A stretch of 64,000 nt of DNA from Sphingobium sp. (GTDB lineage Bacteria > Pseudomonadota > Alphaproteobacteria > Sphingomonadales > Sphingomonadaceae): NCBI GenBank assembly GCA_020446425.1, contig JAGRES010000022.1, forward strand, positions 1 through 64,000. Direction: 5' to 3'. This document shows positions 35,627 to 45,165 of the stretch, in pieces. How positions within the stretch are numbered: the first letter of the stretch is position 1; the number at the start of each line of letters is the position of its first letter. The notes under the pieces are model-generated. The model had not been told where the DNA came from. It worked only from the letters and a program-made list of their open reading frames with translations, and did not search any database. A program made the position numbers and the translations under genes.

Positions 35627-36971
35627 CGGCCACCGTCATGCCGTCTATCCTTATGGTCGGCACGTTGATCGCATAGCGGAAGGCAAGGTCGCTCGCGGGC
35701 GTAATCGCGGCGAACATGTCCTTCAAATTGCCGGCAATCGTGATCTCGGTCACGGCGGGGCCGACCCGGCCATTTTCGATAAGAAAGCCGGATGCGCCCC
35801 GGCTGTAATCGCCCGTCACGGCATTGACGCCCATGCCGATCAGTTCCGTCACATAGATGCCGCGCTCAATTCCCTGCATCAGGTCGGTGGGCGATGCTTC
35901 GCCGGGTTCCATATGCACATTGGTGGCGGACACGCCGGGGCTGCCGCTCGTCCCCCGGCTGGCATGGCCCGTGGGTTGCTCGCCAAGTTGCCGCGCCGAT
36001 GCGCTGTCGAGCAGCCAGCCGCTCAGCACACCCTTGTCGATGAGCGCGGTCTTGTGGGTGGCCAGCCCTTCGCCATCGAACGGGCGCGAGCGCAGGCCGC
36101 GTTTGCGCAGCGGATCGTCGATAATGGAGATGCCGCTGTCGAACAGTTGCGCGCCCAGATCGTCGAGCAGAAAGCTGGACCGCCGGGTGATGGCGGGACC
36201 GGCAATCGCGCCGATCAGATGGCCGATGATGCTACCGCCCACGCGCGGATCGAAGATGACCGGCATCGGCCCTCCCTTGATCTTGGCCGCGCCCAGCCGC
36301 GCAATGGCCCGGTGCCCCGCGCGGCGGCCAATATGCTCGGCGTCCTCAAGATCGCGCAGGTGACGGGTGCTGTGGGTGGCGTAATCGCGCTGCATGCCCG
36401 TGCCTTCGCCCGCCAGCACGCTGGCCCAGGTGCCATGCGAAGTAGTGGCATAGGCGCCCGTGAAGCCATGGCTGGTGGCAAGCGCGATCTGGGTGCGGCC
36501 CATGCTCGCGCCGCCGCCTTCGCTGTTGGTGATGCCGGGGACAGAGCGGGCGGCTTCCTCTACCGTGAGTGCCCGCTCCTTCAACGCGGCCGGTTCGGGC
36601 ATGTCATCGTCCGCCAGATCGAGCGCGGGAATCTTGCTACGCATCAGCCGGTCTTCGGGCGCCAGTGTGGCGTAGGGATCTTCCGGTGCTTCCTTCGCCA
36701 TGGCAAGGCATCTGTCGACAAGCGCCGATAACGACGCCGGTTCGAGGTCCGAGGCCGACACGGTGGCCGAGCGCTTGCCCACGAAAATCCGCAGGCCAAT
36801 TTCCTCGCCTTCGGATTGTTCGACATCTTCCATCTCACCCAGCCGCACGGATACACCGGTCGATGCGTTGCAGGCATAGAGGGCGTCGGCAGCATCCGCC
36901 CCCGCCTTGCGCGCCTGTTCGACCAGAGCCTGTGTGCGATCCTGTGCTTCAGCGAGTGAGAGCATGAACAA
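35619..36971 (-). CDS. pmbA: TldD/PmbA family metallopeptidase
   Basis: A 450-residue protein of the TldD/PmbA family, which acts as a heterodimeric metalloprotease on small modified peptides and unfolded substrates. Family segments seen are GEEIGLRIFVGKRSATVSAS (about 55-74), NSEGGGASMGRTQIALATSHGF and RPFDGEGLATHKTALIDKGVL. The C-terminus has YVTELIGMGVNAVTGDYSRGASGFLIENG. It lacks the HExxH of TldD, so it is PmbA. No tldD lies in the window. ATG at 36965 is an alternative start. Confidence 0.92.
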   Translation of the reverse strand: MFMLSLAEAQDRTQALVEQARKAGADAADALYACNASTGVSVRLGEMEDVEQSEGEEIGLRIFVGKRSATVSASDLEPASLSALVDRCLAMAKEAPEDPYATLAPEDRLMRSKIPALDLADDDMPEPAALKERALTVEEAARSVPGITNSEGGGASMGRTQIALATSHGFTGAYATTSHGTWASVLAGEGTGMQRDYATHSTRHLRDLEDAEHIGRRAGHRAIARLGAAKIKGGPMPVIFDPRVGGSIIGHLIGAIAGPAITRRSSFLLDDLGAQLFDSGISIIDDPLRKRGLRSRPFDGEGLATHKTALIDKGVLSGWLLDSASARQLGEQPTGHASRGTSGSPGVSATNVHMEPGEASPTDLMQGIERGIYVTELIGMGVNAVTGDYSRGASGFLIENGRVGPAVTEITIAGNLKDMFAAITPASDLAFRYAINVPTIRIDGMTVAGG

Positions 36972-37036
36972 TTATCCCGTTTTCATGAATGACCGGCCAT
37001 AGCCATCGCAATGAGCCGGTGCAATGGCGGTGGGCG

Positions 37037-37930
37037 TCAGTTCTGCTGTTCCAGCCAATATTTGAGCAGATGATGCGCGACCGCCATGGGAGGCGGCGCG
37101 ATGAAGCGGGCGCTCTCGTCCCCGGCGAAGGCTGCGCGTATCTCGTCAGTACTGGCCCAGAAGGCATCTTCTAGTTCCTGCGTATCGAGAGTGAGTGCAT
37201 CATCATGCGCCTGAGCCGTACAGGCGATCATCAGCGACGATGGGAAAGGCCAGGGCTGGCTCATGATATAGCGCACATCCGACACGCGGATGCCCGCTTC
37301 CTCGAACAATTCGCGAGCGACCGCGCCTTCCAGTGTCTCGCCCGGCTCGACAAAACCGGCGAGCGCGGAATAGCGTTTGGGCGGGAAACGCGGCTGGCGG
37401 CCCATCAGCACTTTGCCTTCATATTCCGCCAGCATGATGACCACCGGATCGACACGGGGAAAATGCTCAGCATCGCACGCATTGCATTTGCGCGACCAGC
37501 CAGCCTTCACCGGCAACGTTGGTCCGCCGCACACCGCGCAAAAGCCATGGCGCGCATGCCAGTCGACCAGACTGCGCACTGCGCCATAAAGACCAAGTTC
37601 CTCTGCGCTGAGAATGGACGCGGCCTCCCACACGCGCGGCGCAAACTGTCCGCCATGCGGTATATCGCGCCTCAGTTCGGCAAAGATCGGCCGCCCATCG
37701 TCCAGCCGCCCGAGCAGCGCATGTTCCTCCAGCCGTGCGTCCATAGGTATCGGCTGCCGCGCCAGCCGGTCGCCGTCGATCAGCGGATCGAGCCCGCGCA
37801 GCATGATGCGGCACGCGGCAGGATCGTTGAACCACTCCGCCAGTGCGGCGGGGTCGACGCGCACCTGATCACAGCGGTCGAGCGTGCATGCAGAAAAGCC
37901 GGGAAGAGCAGATGTTTCGGGATCAGTCAT
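37037..37930 (-). CDS. nudC: NAD+ diphosphatase / NAD-capped RNA decapping Nudix hydrolase
   Basis: Hydrolyses NAD(H) to NMN(H) and AMP, and removes NAD caps from RNA. The 297-residue product has the zinc ribbon FCAVCGG..CNACDAEHFPR, the Nudix box GFVEPGETLEGAVARELFEEAG, and the NudC-specific SQPWPFPSSLM that confers NAD specificity. It overlaps mutY by 8 bp and is translated after it. Confidence 0.95.
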   Translation of the reverse strand: MTDPETSALPGFSACTLDRCDQVRVDPAALAEWFNDPAACRIMLRGLDPLIDGDRLARQPIPMDARLEEHALLGRLDDGRPIFAELRRDIPHGGQFAPRVWEAASILSAEELGLYGAVRSLVDWHARHGFCAVCGGPTLPVKAGWSRKCNACDAEHFPRVDPVVIMLAEYEGKVLMGRQPRFPPKRYSALAGFVEPGETLEGAVARELFEEAGIRVSDVRYIMSQPWPFPSSLMIACTAQAHDDALTLDTQELEDAFWASTDEIRAAFAGDESARFIAPPPMAVAHHLLKYWLEQQN

Positions 37931-38984
37931 CGCGATCCTGCATGACAGCCTTCACCACCTTTGCATAGAGGGTTGGCAGGCCAGCCTTACCTATGCGTGC
38001 AAGCGGCCACCACTGGCCATTGCCTTCAGGGTCGGCTTCCTTGACTGCCCGGAGCCGTTCCACAGTCAGGGTCAGGCGGAAATGCGTGAACACATGTTCG
38101 ACCGGGCTGTTGAGCGCGACCCAGTCGCCTGTCATGGGCGGTGCGCCTTCGGCCTCATTCCCGCGCTTGTCCCACTGCGTGCCGGGTAGACCGGCCATGC
38201 CGCCCAGCATGCGCTTGTCATCGCGGCGCTCTATCCAGACATGCCCGTCGCTACGCTCCAGCCACCAGACGATACCGTGTCTGTGGGGTTTGTCCTTTTT
38301 CGGCGCCTTGACCGGAAAATCCTCTGCGCGGTTCGTCTGCGCGGCTTCGCAATGACCGCGCAGTGGGCAGAGCAGGCATTGCGGATTGCGCACGGTGCAT
38401 GTGCCCGCGCCCAGATCCATCATCGCCTGCGCGAAGTCGCCCGCGCGCTGATCCGGCGTAATCAGATCGGCCTTTTGCCGGATGTCCGGGCGCGATGCGG
38501 GGAGCGGTGTTTCTATGGCAAACAGCCGGCTCACTACACGCTCGACATTGGCGTCCACCACGACCGTGCGGCGGCCAAAGGCGATGGCGGCGATTGCGGC
38601 TGCGGTGTAGGCGCCCACTCCTGGCAGGGTGAGCAAAGCCGCTTCGCTGTCGGGAAAAACACCGCCATGTTCGCGCGCTACCACCCGTGCGCAGGCGAGC
38701 AGGTTGCGCGCCCGCGCATAATAGCCCAGCCCCGCCCATGCGGCCATCACATCGGCATCGCTTGCCTCCGCCAGCGCCTTCACATTGGGCCAGCGCGCCG
38801 TGAATTTCTCATAATAGGGGATGACCGCCGTGACGGTCGTCTGCTGCAGCATGATTTCCGACAGCCAGACGCGGTAAGGATTGGGGCGCTCGCTTGAGCC
38901 GGGCGGTAACCGCCATGGCAGGGTGCGGGCGTGCACGTCATAATGGCGCAGCAGCACCGTGGCGATGGTATCCGTCCGGCTCAT
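37923..38984 (-). CDS. mutY: A/G-specific adenine DNA glycosylase
   Basis: Removes adenine mispaired with 8-oxoguanine. The 353-residue product has the MutY N-terminus TLPWR, the HhH region LPGVGAYTAAAIAAIAFG and the catalytic Asp in VVDANVERVVSRL. The [4Fe-4S] loop shows C-x6-C-x2-C-x5-C (CTVRNPQCLLCPLRGHC). A C-terminal Nudix-like domain recognises 8-oxoG. The start used is MSRTD at 38984; ATG 39008 or further upstream is possible but would run towards the divergent DUF721 gene. Confidence 0.95.
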   Translation of the reverse strand: MSRTDTIATVLLRHYDVHARTLPWRLPPGSSERPNPYRVWLSEIMLQQTTVTAVIPYYEKFTARWPNVKALAEASDADVMAAWAGLGYYARARNLLACARVVAREHGGVFPDSEAALLTLPGVGAYTAAAIAAIAFGRRTVVVDANVERVVSRLFAIETPLPASRPDIRQKADLITPDQRAGDFAQAMMDLGAGTCTVRNPQCLLCPLRGHCEAAQTNRAEDFPVKAPKKDKPHRHGIVWWLERSDGHVWIERRDDKRMLGGMAGLPGTQWDKRGNEAEGAPPMTGDWVALNSPVEHVFTHFRLTLTVERLRAVKEADPEGNGQWWPLARIGKAGLPTLYAKVVKAVMQDRDD

Positions 38985-39034
38985 TGCGGTCTTGGTCTCG
39001 ACGGGCATGGCCGCGCTATGGCATGAAGGGCGGT

Positions 39035-39580
39035 ATGACGGAACCGAAGAAACCTGCGGGAGCAAAAAAACCGCGCAATGCCGCCAAGCAGCCGCCCGAG
39101 CGGGTCGGCGGGCCGCGCGCCATTGCCGACCTGATGCCGCGAATCGGTGGTGCAGCGTTCCGCAGGTTCGGTTTCGTGCAATCGAGTGTGGTGACGCGCT
39201 GGGCAGAGATTGTCGGCGAGCGCACGGCGGCGGTCAGCGAGCCTGAGTCGATCCGGTTTCCCGCAGGCAAGAAATCGGGCGGGACGCTGGCTTTGACGGT
39301 CATGAGCGGGCATGCCCCGATTATCCAGCATGTGCTGCCCGATATCATCGAGCGGGTGAACCGGTTCTTCGGTTACGAAGCCATTGCGAAAATCGCCATT
39401 CGTCAAGGCGAAGTATCGCGGCGGGAGCCCGCCCGCCGCCCGCCGCCCGCGAACCTGAAGCCGGTGCCAACCGACCTGGGCGATTCACTGCGCGATATCG
39501 GCGACCCGGAATTGCGCGCCGTTCTGGAGTCCATGGCGCAGGGCCTTGCCAATCCCCCCAAGCTCGGCAAGATCAGCTGA
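39035..39580 (+). CDS. DUF721 family protein
   Basis: A 181-residue protein with a Lys/Pro-rich start and the DUF721 core (about 25-115): IADLMPRIGGAAFRRFGF, VTRWAEIVGERTA, SIRFPAG and APIIQHVLPDIIERVNRFFGY. Related to DciA, the helicase loader, at low similarity; whether this protein loads DnaB is inference. A Pro/Arg linker and an acidic tail follow. GAAGGG 4 bp before ATG 39035 decides the start over ATG 39023. Divergent from mutY. Confidence 0.85.
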   Translation: MTEPKKPAGAKKPRNAAKQPPERVGGPRAIADLMPRIGGAAFRRFGFVQSSVVTRWAEIVGERTAAVSEPESIRFPAGKKSGGTLALTVMSGHAPIIQHVLPDIIERVNRFFGYEAIAKIAIRQGEVSRREPARRPPPANLKPVPTDLGDSLRDIGDPELRAVLESMAQGLANPPKLGKIS

Positions 39581-39656
39581 GCGCTGCCCGATTCAGTCCC
39601 GGTACAGGCGGGCAGAGTTAAAAGCGCTCCGGAATTTGCTGAAAGTAAGATCGGTC

Positions 39657-40337
39657 ATGTTTTCCCGACTGTTGCTACTCCTCGCCGTGGTGGTTTTACC
39701 GGTTGCCGCGCATGCGGCTCCGGCAAAGGACTGGTCGCGCGAAGTCGTATTGACCCCGGAGGGCGCGCATCAATTGGGTAATCCAGCCGCCAAGGCGCGG
39801 CTGATCGAATATGTCAGCTACACCTGCTCGCATTGCGCGCATTTCGTGACTGAGGCGAGTGCGCCTCTGAAATCGGGCTGGGTGGCCAATGGCGCGCTAG
39901 TCGTCGAAGTTCGCAATCTGGTGCGCGACCGATATGATTTTGCCGCCGCGCTACTGGCCCGGTGCGGTGGCCCCACGCGTTTCATCGGCAATCACGAGGC
40001 GCTGTTCGCTCATTATGATGCATGGATCGCGCAAGTGCGCGTTCACGCCACGCAGCCTCCGGCCATTCCGCACGATGCCTCTCCGGCCATTATCATGACG
40101 GACATCGCCGAAAAAACGGGGTTGATCGCACTGATGCAGAAGCGTGGCATATCGCCCGCACAAAGCCGCGCCTGTCTGGCTGATACCAAAGCCGCCGAAG
40201 CCGTATTGGCCATGACAAAATACGGGGTTCAGCAGGACGGCATAACCGGCACCCCCGGATTTGTTCTCAACGGAAAAAAGGTTGCGGCATTTGACTGGGC
40301 GACGCTGCGTCCTGTGTTGCCCACGCCAGCAAAGTGA
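39657..40337 (+). CDS. DsbA-like periplasmic thiol:disulfide oxidoreductase
   Basis: A 226-residue exported thioredoxin-fold protein. Signal peptide 1-20 (cleavage AHA-AP), redox centre SYTCSHCAHF (C57, C60), an inserted helical domain and the cis-Pro loop ITGTPGFVLNG. It resembles the BdbD/DSBA-like 'Thioredoxin_4' group. A second, related lipoprotein version follows 36 bp downstream on the same strand. Its oxidant could be the DsbB encoded near 57 kb. ATG 39657 begins the signal peptide; the longer frame does not. Confidence 0.9.
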   Translation: MFSRLLLLLAVVVLPVAAHAAPAKDWSREVVLTPEGAHQLGNPAAKARLIEYVSYTCSHCAHFVTEASAPLKSGWVANGALVVEVRNLVRDRYDFAAALLARCGGPTRFIGNHEALFAHYDAWIAQVRVHATQPPAIPHDASPAIIMTDIAEKTGLIALMQKRGISPAQSRACLADTKAAEAVLAMTKYGVQQDGITGTPGFVLNGKKVAAFDWATLRPVLPTPAK

Positions 40338-40373
40338 ACTAGACCTTGTTTCCAATGAATGGAGCTGTTTTTC

Positions 40374-41114
40374 GTGAATAGGAATATTGCGACCGCCATC
40401 CTCCTCAGCCTCGCTATGGCTGTGAGCGCCTGCGGCGGGAAAAGCGAATCGTCCGATGTGCCCAAGGTGTCTGCCGGTGAGAATGTCCCGCCGCCCGAAG
40501 GCAAGCAATGGAGCGAGATGGTCGTTCAGACGCCGGACGGCGGTTATCTGATGGGCAATCCCGGGGCGGCGCTGAAAGTGGCGGAATATGGGTCTTTCAC
40601 CTGTTCGCACTGCGCCGAATTTGCCGAGAAATCAGATGCGGAAATCGCCCAGATGGTCGACACCGGCAAGATGAGCTTCGAATTCCGCCCCTTTGTGCGT
40701 GATCCGCTGGATATGACCATGGCCATACTGGCGGCCTGCGGCGGAACTGAGATGGCTTTCCCCATGAGCCACCAGCTGTTCGCCTATCAGCATATGCTGT
40801 TCGAAACCGTCCAGAAAGCGGGCGACGACGCCTATGTCGCGGCAATGGAAAAACCCCCGACGGAGCGTTTCATAGCGCTCGCGCAGATGTCGGGCCTGAT
40901 CGACTTTGTCAAGCAGCGCGGCATTCCCGAGGACAAGGCCAAGCAGTGTCTGGCCGATGCCAAGCAGGCTGAAACGCTGGCCGGGCGGGTGCAGGAAGCC
41001 ACCGGCAAATATAATATCACCGGTACGCCAACGATCCTTGTCAACGGAGCGGTGATGGAAAATGTCGCCGCGTGGGAAGCGTTGCGCGCCAAGCTGAAGG
41101 AGGCGGGCCTCTGA
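40374..41114 (+). CDS. DsbA-like thiol:disulfide oxidoreductase lipoprotein
   Basis: A 246-residue relative of the preceding protein. It has a lipoprotein signal with lipobox AVSAC (C20), a disordered linker, redox centre SFTCSHCAEF (C77, C80) and cis-Pro loop ITGTPTILVNG. The start is most likely GTG 40374, because GGAG lies 9 bp upstream and the signal peptide then begins MNRNIATAILL. ATG 40359 would add five residues without a ribosome binding site. Tandem duplication followed by divergence in anchoring (soluble versus lipid-anchored) is the likely history. Confidence 0.88.
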   Translation: MNRNIATAILLSLAMAVSACGGKSESSDVPKVSAGENVPPPEGKQWSEMVVQTPDGGYLMGNPGAALKVAEYGSFTCSHCAEFAEKSDAEIAQMVDTGKMSFEFRPFVRDPLDMTMAILAACGGTEMAFPMSHQLFAYQHMLFETVQKAGDDAYVAAMEKPPTERFIALAQMSGLIDFVKQRGIPEDKAKQCLADAKQAETLAGRVQEATGKYNITGTPTILVNGAVMENVAAWEALRAKLKEAGL

Positions 41115-41170
41115 TCCGTTCCGCCGCAGTATTTTCCGATCATTCCGGCGGGCGAGGATAAGCACCGCCG

Positions 41171-44100
41171 ATGGAAATACGCCGCCTCAAACTCTCCGGT
41201 TTCAAAAGCTTCGTCGATCCCACCGAATTGCGGATCGAACCCGGGCTGACGGGCATTGTCGGCCCCAATGGCTGCGGCAAGTCCAATCTTCTCGAGGCGA
41301 TCCGCTGGGTGATGGGCGAATCCTCCGCCCGGTCGATGCGCGGCGGCGGCATGGAGGATGTGATTTTCGCGGGCACGGCGACCCGCCCACAACGCGATTT
41401 TGCCGAAGTGCAGCTACAGGCGGGCCTCCGGCCCGGAGAAGCGATCCCGCAAATGGAAGTCGGCGACGAGGGCGATCTGGAAATCGTCCGCCGGATCGAG
41501 CGCGGCGCGGGCAGCGCCTACCGCGCCAATGGCAGGGATGTGCGTGCCAAGGATGTGGCGCTGGTGTTTGCCGATGCAGCGACGGGCGCGCATAGCCCGG
41601 CACTCGTCAGCCAGGGCAAGATCGCGGCTGTCATTGCTGCGCGCCCGCAGGAACGCCGCGCGATGCTGGAGGAAGCGGCGGGTATCGCGGGCCTGCATGT
41701 GCGCCGCAAGGACGCCGAACAGAAATTGCGCGCCGCTGAAAATAATCTCGCCCGGCTCGACGAGATATTGGCCGACATGGATGTGCGCGCCAATGCGCTG
41801 CGGCGGCAGGCGAAGGCGGCGGAGCGCTATACCCGTCTGTCCGAACAGATCCGCATCGCCGAGGCGCGTGCGCTCTTCGCGCGCTGGCGCGAGGCCGATG
41901 CCACCGCAGCAGCGGCGCAGGAAGAAGCCAAGGTACGCGAGAGCGCAGTGTCGCAGGCGCAGGAAGCGCAGGGCCATGCCGCCGCGCATGTCCATGCCGC
42001 CACACAGGCGCTAGCAACAGCGCGCAGCGCGGCGCAAACCGCGCGCGATGCCGCCAATGACGCCGGACACCGGCTGGCGGCGCTCAAGGAACGCCATGAG
42101 GAGGCACTGCGCCGCTTGGCCGATCTTGATGCGCAGGCGCGACGGTTGAGCGAGGATCGCGCGCGTGAGGATGAGCTGGCGCATGACGCGACGGAGGCGG
42201 TCACGCGATTGAGCGATGAAGTTGCGGCGCTCAAGACCCGCATCGCGGAGGCGGAAACGCGCGCACCGGAATTCGCGGCGCGTATCGCCTCGGCGCAGGA
42301 AGAGGCACGCGATGCCGAGCTCGATCTTGCCAAGGCTATGGCCCAGCAGGCGGGCGAGCAGGCGGAGCTGAAGGTGGCGCAGGCCGCGCTGTCGGCCGCC
42401 CAAAGCCGCCTCGAACGTGCGCAGCGCGAGGCGCAGCGCCTTGAAACAGAGCTGGCGGCCTTGCCGCAGGTTGAACCGCTGGAGAAGCAACGCGATGAAG
42501 CCGCCGGCGCGCTGACGGAAGCTCAGGCAAAATACGAACAGGCTGAAGCGGCACTGGCGCAAGCGCAGGCAGAGCGCGAAACCGCGAGCCAGCGCCGCGC
42601 GGAGGCGGAGTCCGCGCTTTCATCGGCCAAGGCGGCGTTGTCGGCTCTGGAAAGCGAAGCGCAGGCGCTCACCCGCGCTCTGGGCAGCGGCGCGGGCGGC
42701 AAGGACCGCGTGCTCGATCATATCAAGGCAGCATCCGGCTATGAGCATGCGCTGGCGGCGGCGTTGGGTGACGAGCTGGAGGTTGGGCTGGACGGCAATG
42801 CCGCCCGCCACTGGGCAGGTGCGCAGGCTACCGCATCTGACCCCACGCTTCCTGCAGGCGCGACGCCACTATCGGACCATATATCCGCGCCCGCTGCGCT
42901 GGCGCGCCGCCTGTCGCAGATCGGCGTCGTGGAAAGCGATGAGGGGCAGGCCCTTGCCGTTGGCCAGCGGCTGGTGACGAAGGACGGGCATCTGCGCCGC
43001 TGGGACGGGTTCACCGCGCGCGGCGGCGAGGAGGCATCGGGCGCGGCGACGGCGCAGCGGCTGATCCGCGCCAACCGGCTGGAGGCGATTGAAGCGCAGA
43101 TTCCCGATGCGCGCGTTCATGTCGAGACGGCGCAAACCGCGCTGGTAGAGGCCGTCTCGGCGGCGGGCAGTGCGGAGAGCGCCATTTCCACATTGCGCGC
43201 AGACATTGCCACTGCCGAGCGGGCCATGGCTTCCTCCAAGCGGACGCGCGACGATGCCGCCGCGCAGATTGAGCGGCTGGCTTCCCGCCATGAGGATGTC
43301 ACGCGCCGCACCGAGGAAGCCCGCACCGAACTCGAGGCAACGCTGGAGGAACATCAGGGCGCACAGGCTGCCATGGCCGATATGCCGGACGGCGCCGAAA
43401 CGCGCGCGCTGGTGACGCAATTGTCGCGCGCCAGCGAGGCGGCTCATGCGCAGGTGAGCCAGTTGCAGGCCGATGCGGCGCTCGCCGAACGCGCGCTGTC
43501 GTCCGACCGCAATCGCATGGCCGATGCCGAGAATGAAATCCGGCGCTGGAAAAGCCGCTCAGGTGAGGCGGGCAAGCGCCTCGCCGATATGGCGAAGCGC
43601 GAAGAAAGCATAGCCGAGGACCGTGCGGCACTGACCGGCAAACCCGAGCTTTTGGCGGAGCAGGCCGCCACGCTGGAGGCCGAAAGCGGTGAGCTGGCAC
43701 AGCGGGCCGCAGCAGCGCAGACGCAGGAAACGGAGGCTGAAGCGGCTTTGCGCACGGTGGAAGCCGCACATCAGCAGGCTGGCGAGGCACTGTCGCTGGC
43801 GCGCGAAGCCCGCGCCGGTGCTATTGCCCGCGCGGAGGCCGCCGTTGCGCACCGTATCGAAACCAACCGGCAATGCGGTGAACGCTTCGAATGCCCGCCG
43901 CCAGTGCTACCGGAGAAGATCGGCTTCGACAGTTCCGAGATGCGCAGTGCGCATAGTGAGCAGGCCGATCTGGAAAAATTCACGCTTGACCGCGAACGTA
44001 TCGGCCCGGTCAACCTGATCGCCGCGCAGGAACTGGAAGAGCTGGAAACCAGCCAGGCGACCAGCCGCGCCGAAAGCGAGGAAATCACGCAGGCGATCCA

Positions 44101-44626
44101 CCAGCTGCGCGGGTCGATCGGCAGCCTGAACCGCGAAGGCCGCCAGCGGTTGCTCGCTGCGTTCGAGGAAGTGGACAAGCATTTCCAGCGCCTGTTTACC
44201 GCGTTGTTCAATGGCGGTCAGGCACGGCTCGAGCTGGTGGACAGCGACGATCCGCTCGAGGCCGGTCTCGAAATTCTCGCTCAGCCTCCTGGCAAGAAGC
44301 TGTCGACACTGACGTTATTGTCGGGCGGAGAACAGGCGCTAACCGCAGTGGCGCTTATATTTGGTCTGTTTCTAACCAATCCGGCACCCATTTGTGTGCT
44401 CGACGAGGTTGACGCGCCGCTTGATGACGCCAATGTCGAGCGCTTTTGCGACCTGCTCGACCAGATGGTGCGCGATACCAACACGCGTTACCTGATCGTC
44501 ACCCATAATGCGGTCACCATGGCGCGGATGCACCGCCTGTTCGGCGTGACGATGATCGAAAAGGGCGTCAGCCGCCTTGTCTCCGTCGACCTTGGTGGGG
44601 CGGAGGAACTGCTCGCGGCGGAATGA
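41171..44626 (+). CDS. smc: Chromosome segregation ATPase SMC
   Basis: Condenses and organises chromosome arms with ScpA/ScpB. At 1151 residues it has the full SMC build. Walker A GPNGCGKSN (31-39), a first coiled coil of Ala/Glu/Arg heptads (about 165-490), and a hinge near 505-640 (VLDHIKAASGYEHALAAALG). The second coiled coil runs to about 960, then signature LSGGEQALTAVAL (about 1050) and Walker B CVLDEVDAPLDD. It starts 56 bp after the thioredoxin-fold gene; the scp genes are not here. Confidence 0.97.
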   Translation: MEIRRLKLSGFKSFVDPTELRIEPGLTGIVGPNGCGKSNLLEAIRWVMGESSARSMRGGGMEDVIFAGTATRPQRDFAEVQLQAGLRPGEAIPQMEVGDEGDLEIVRRIERGAGSAYRANGRDVRAKDVALVFADAATGAHSPALVSQGKIAAVIAARPQERRAMLEEAAGIAGLHVRRKDAEQKLRAAENNLARLDEILADMDVRANALRRQAKAAERYTRLSEQIRIAEARALFARWREADATAAAAQEEAKVRESAVSQAQEAQGHAAAHVHAATQALATARSAAQTARDAANDAGHRLAALKERHEEALRRLADLDAQARRLSEDRAREDELAHDATEAVTRLSDEVAALKTRIAEAETRAPEFAARIASAQEEARDAELDLAKAMAQQAGEQAELKVAQAALSAAQSRLERAQREAQRLETELAALPQVEPLEKQRDEAAGALTEAQAKYEQAEAALAQAQAERETASQRRAEAESALSSAKAALSALESEAQALTRALGSGAGGKDRVLDHIKAASGYEHALAAALGDELEVGLDGNAARHWAGAQATASDPTLPAGATPLSDHISAPAALARRLSQIGVVESDEGQALAVGQRLVTKDGHLRRWDGFTARGGEEASGAATAQRLIRANRLEAIEAQIPDARVHVETAQTALVEAVSAAGSAESAISTLRADIATAERAMASSKRTRDDAAAQIERLASRHEDVTRRTEEARTELEATLEEHQGAQAAMADMPDGAETRALVTQLSRASEAAHAQVSQLQADAALAERALSSDRNRMADAENEIRRWKSRSGEAGKRLADMAKREESIAEDRAALTGKPELLAEQAATLEAESGELAQRAAAAQTQETEAEAALRTVEAAHQQAGEALSLAREARAGAIARAEAAVAHRIETNRQCGERFECPPPVLPEKIGFDSSEMRSAHSEQADLEKFTLDRERIGPVNLIAAQELEELETSQATSRAESEEITQAIHQLRGSIGSLNREGRQRLLAAFEEVDKHFQRLFTALFNGGQARLELVDSDDPLEAGLEILAQPPGKKLSTLTLLSGGEQALTAVALIFGLFLTNPAPICVLDEVDAPLDDANVERFCDLLDQMVRDTNTRYLIVTHNAVTMARMHRLFGVTMIEKGVSRLVSVDLGGAEELLAAE

Positions 44627-44641
44627 AACTTTTCGCGGCCT

Positions 44642-44669
44642 GATCCTTTCTTTTACCAGAGAAAGGATC
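44642..44669 (+). promoter_or_regulatory. Hairpin overlapping the DUF305 ribosome binding site
   Basis: GATCCTTTCT (44642-44651) is a perfect 10-bp complement of AGAAAGGATC (44660-44669) with an 8-nt loop. The right arm contains AAAGGA, the likely Shine-Dalgarno of the DUF305 gene (ATG at 44674, 6 bp away). Folding would hide the ribosome binding site. There is no T tract, so a terminator is less likely. Confidence 0.5.
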
Positions 44670-44673
44670 GCAA

Positions 44674-45165
44674 ATGACCTACCGCCGCTTCCTCGCAATG
44701 ATCGCAACGTCCACGCTTATCATGTATGGCCTGATGTATCTCAATACCTATGAGACTGGCCATATCTGGATGAGTGAAACCCGAGCGTGGATGGCGCTGC
44801 TCATGGGCGCGGTGATGGCGCTCATCATGCTCGGATTCATGTGGTCGATGTACAGGAATACCGGGCGAAACATGGCGATCATAGGCGTAGCGATAGCGAC
44901 TTTCGCAGGGTCATTGTGGCTCGTGCGCAGTCAGGAGACCGTAGGCGATATGGCTTATATGGAAGCGATGATCCCACATCATTCGATCGCAATCCTGACC
45001 AGCAGCCGCGCCCATATCAAGGATCCGCGCGTGCGGGAGCTCGCCGATGGCATCATTAAGGCGCAGGTTCGGGAAATCGACGAAATGAAGGCGCTTATCT
45101 ATGATATAGACGCCAAAGGACCGCGTGGAACGACCGATATTCCGCCGCGGGTTCCTACTTCTTAA
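44674..45165 (+). CDS. DUF305 membrane protein
   Basis: A 163-residue protein with three membrane segments (about 7-24, 38-57 and 67-86), followed by a ferritin-like DUF305 helix pair. It carries the family motif YMEAMIPHHSIAILTS (about 94-109) and helices with VRELADGIIKAQVREIDEM. DUF305 proteins are often found with metal or copper handling genes; no such neighbour is present here, so the role is open. The ribosome binding site is inside a hairpin. Its stop overlaps the ubiA stop region on the other strand by 4 bp. Confidence 0.88.
   Translation: MTYRRFLAMIATSTLIMYGLMYLNTYETGHIWMSETRAWMALLMGAVMALIMLGFMWSMYRNTGRNMAIIGVAIATFAGSLWLVRSQETVGDMAYMEAMIPHHSIAILTSSRAHIKDPRVRELADGIIKAQVREIDEMKALIYDIDAKGPRGTTDIPPRVPTS

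Noticed and set aside
35352..36731. A 459-codon open frame on the + strand over pmbA
   Set aside because: Composition is that of a codon-position shadow; the minus strand encodes a full PmbA.
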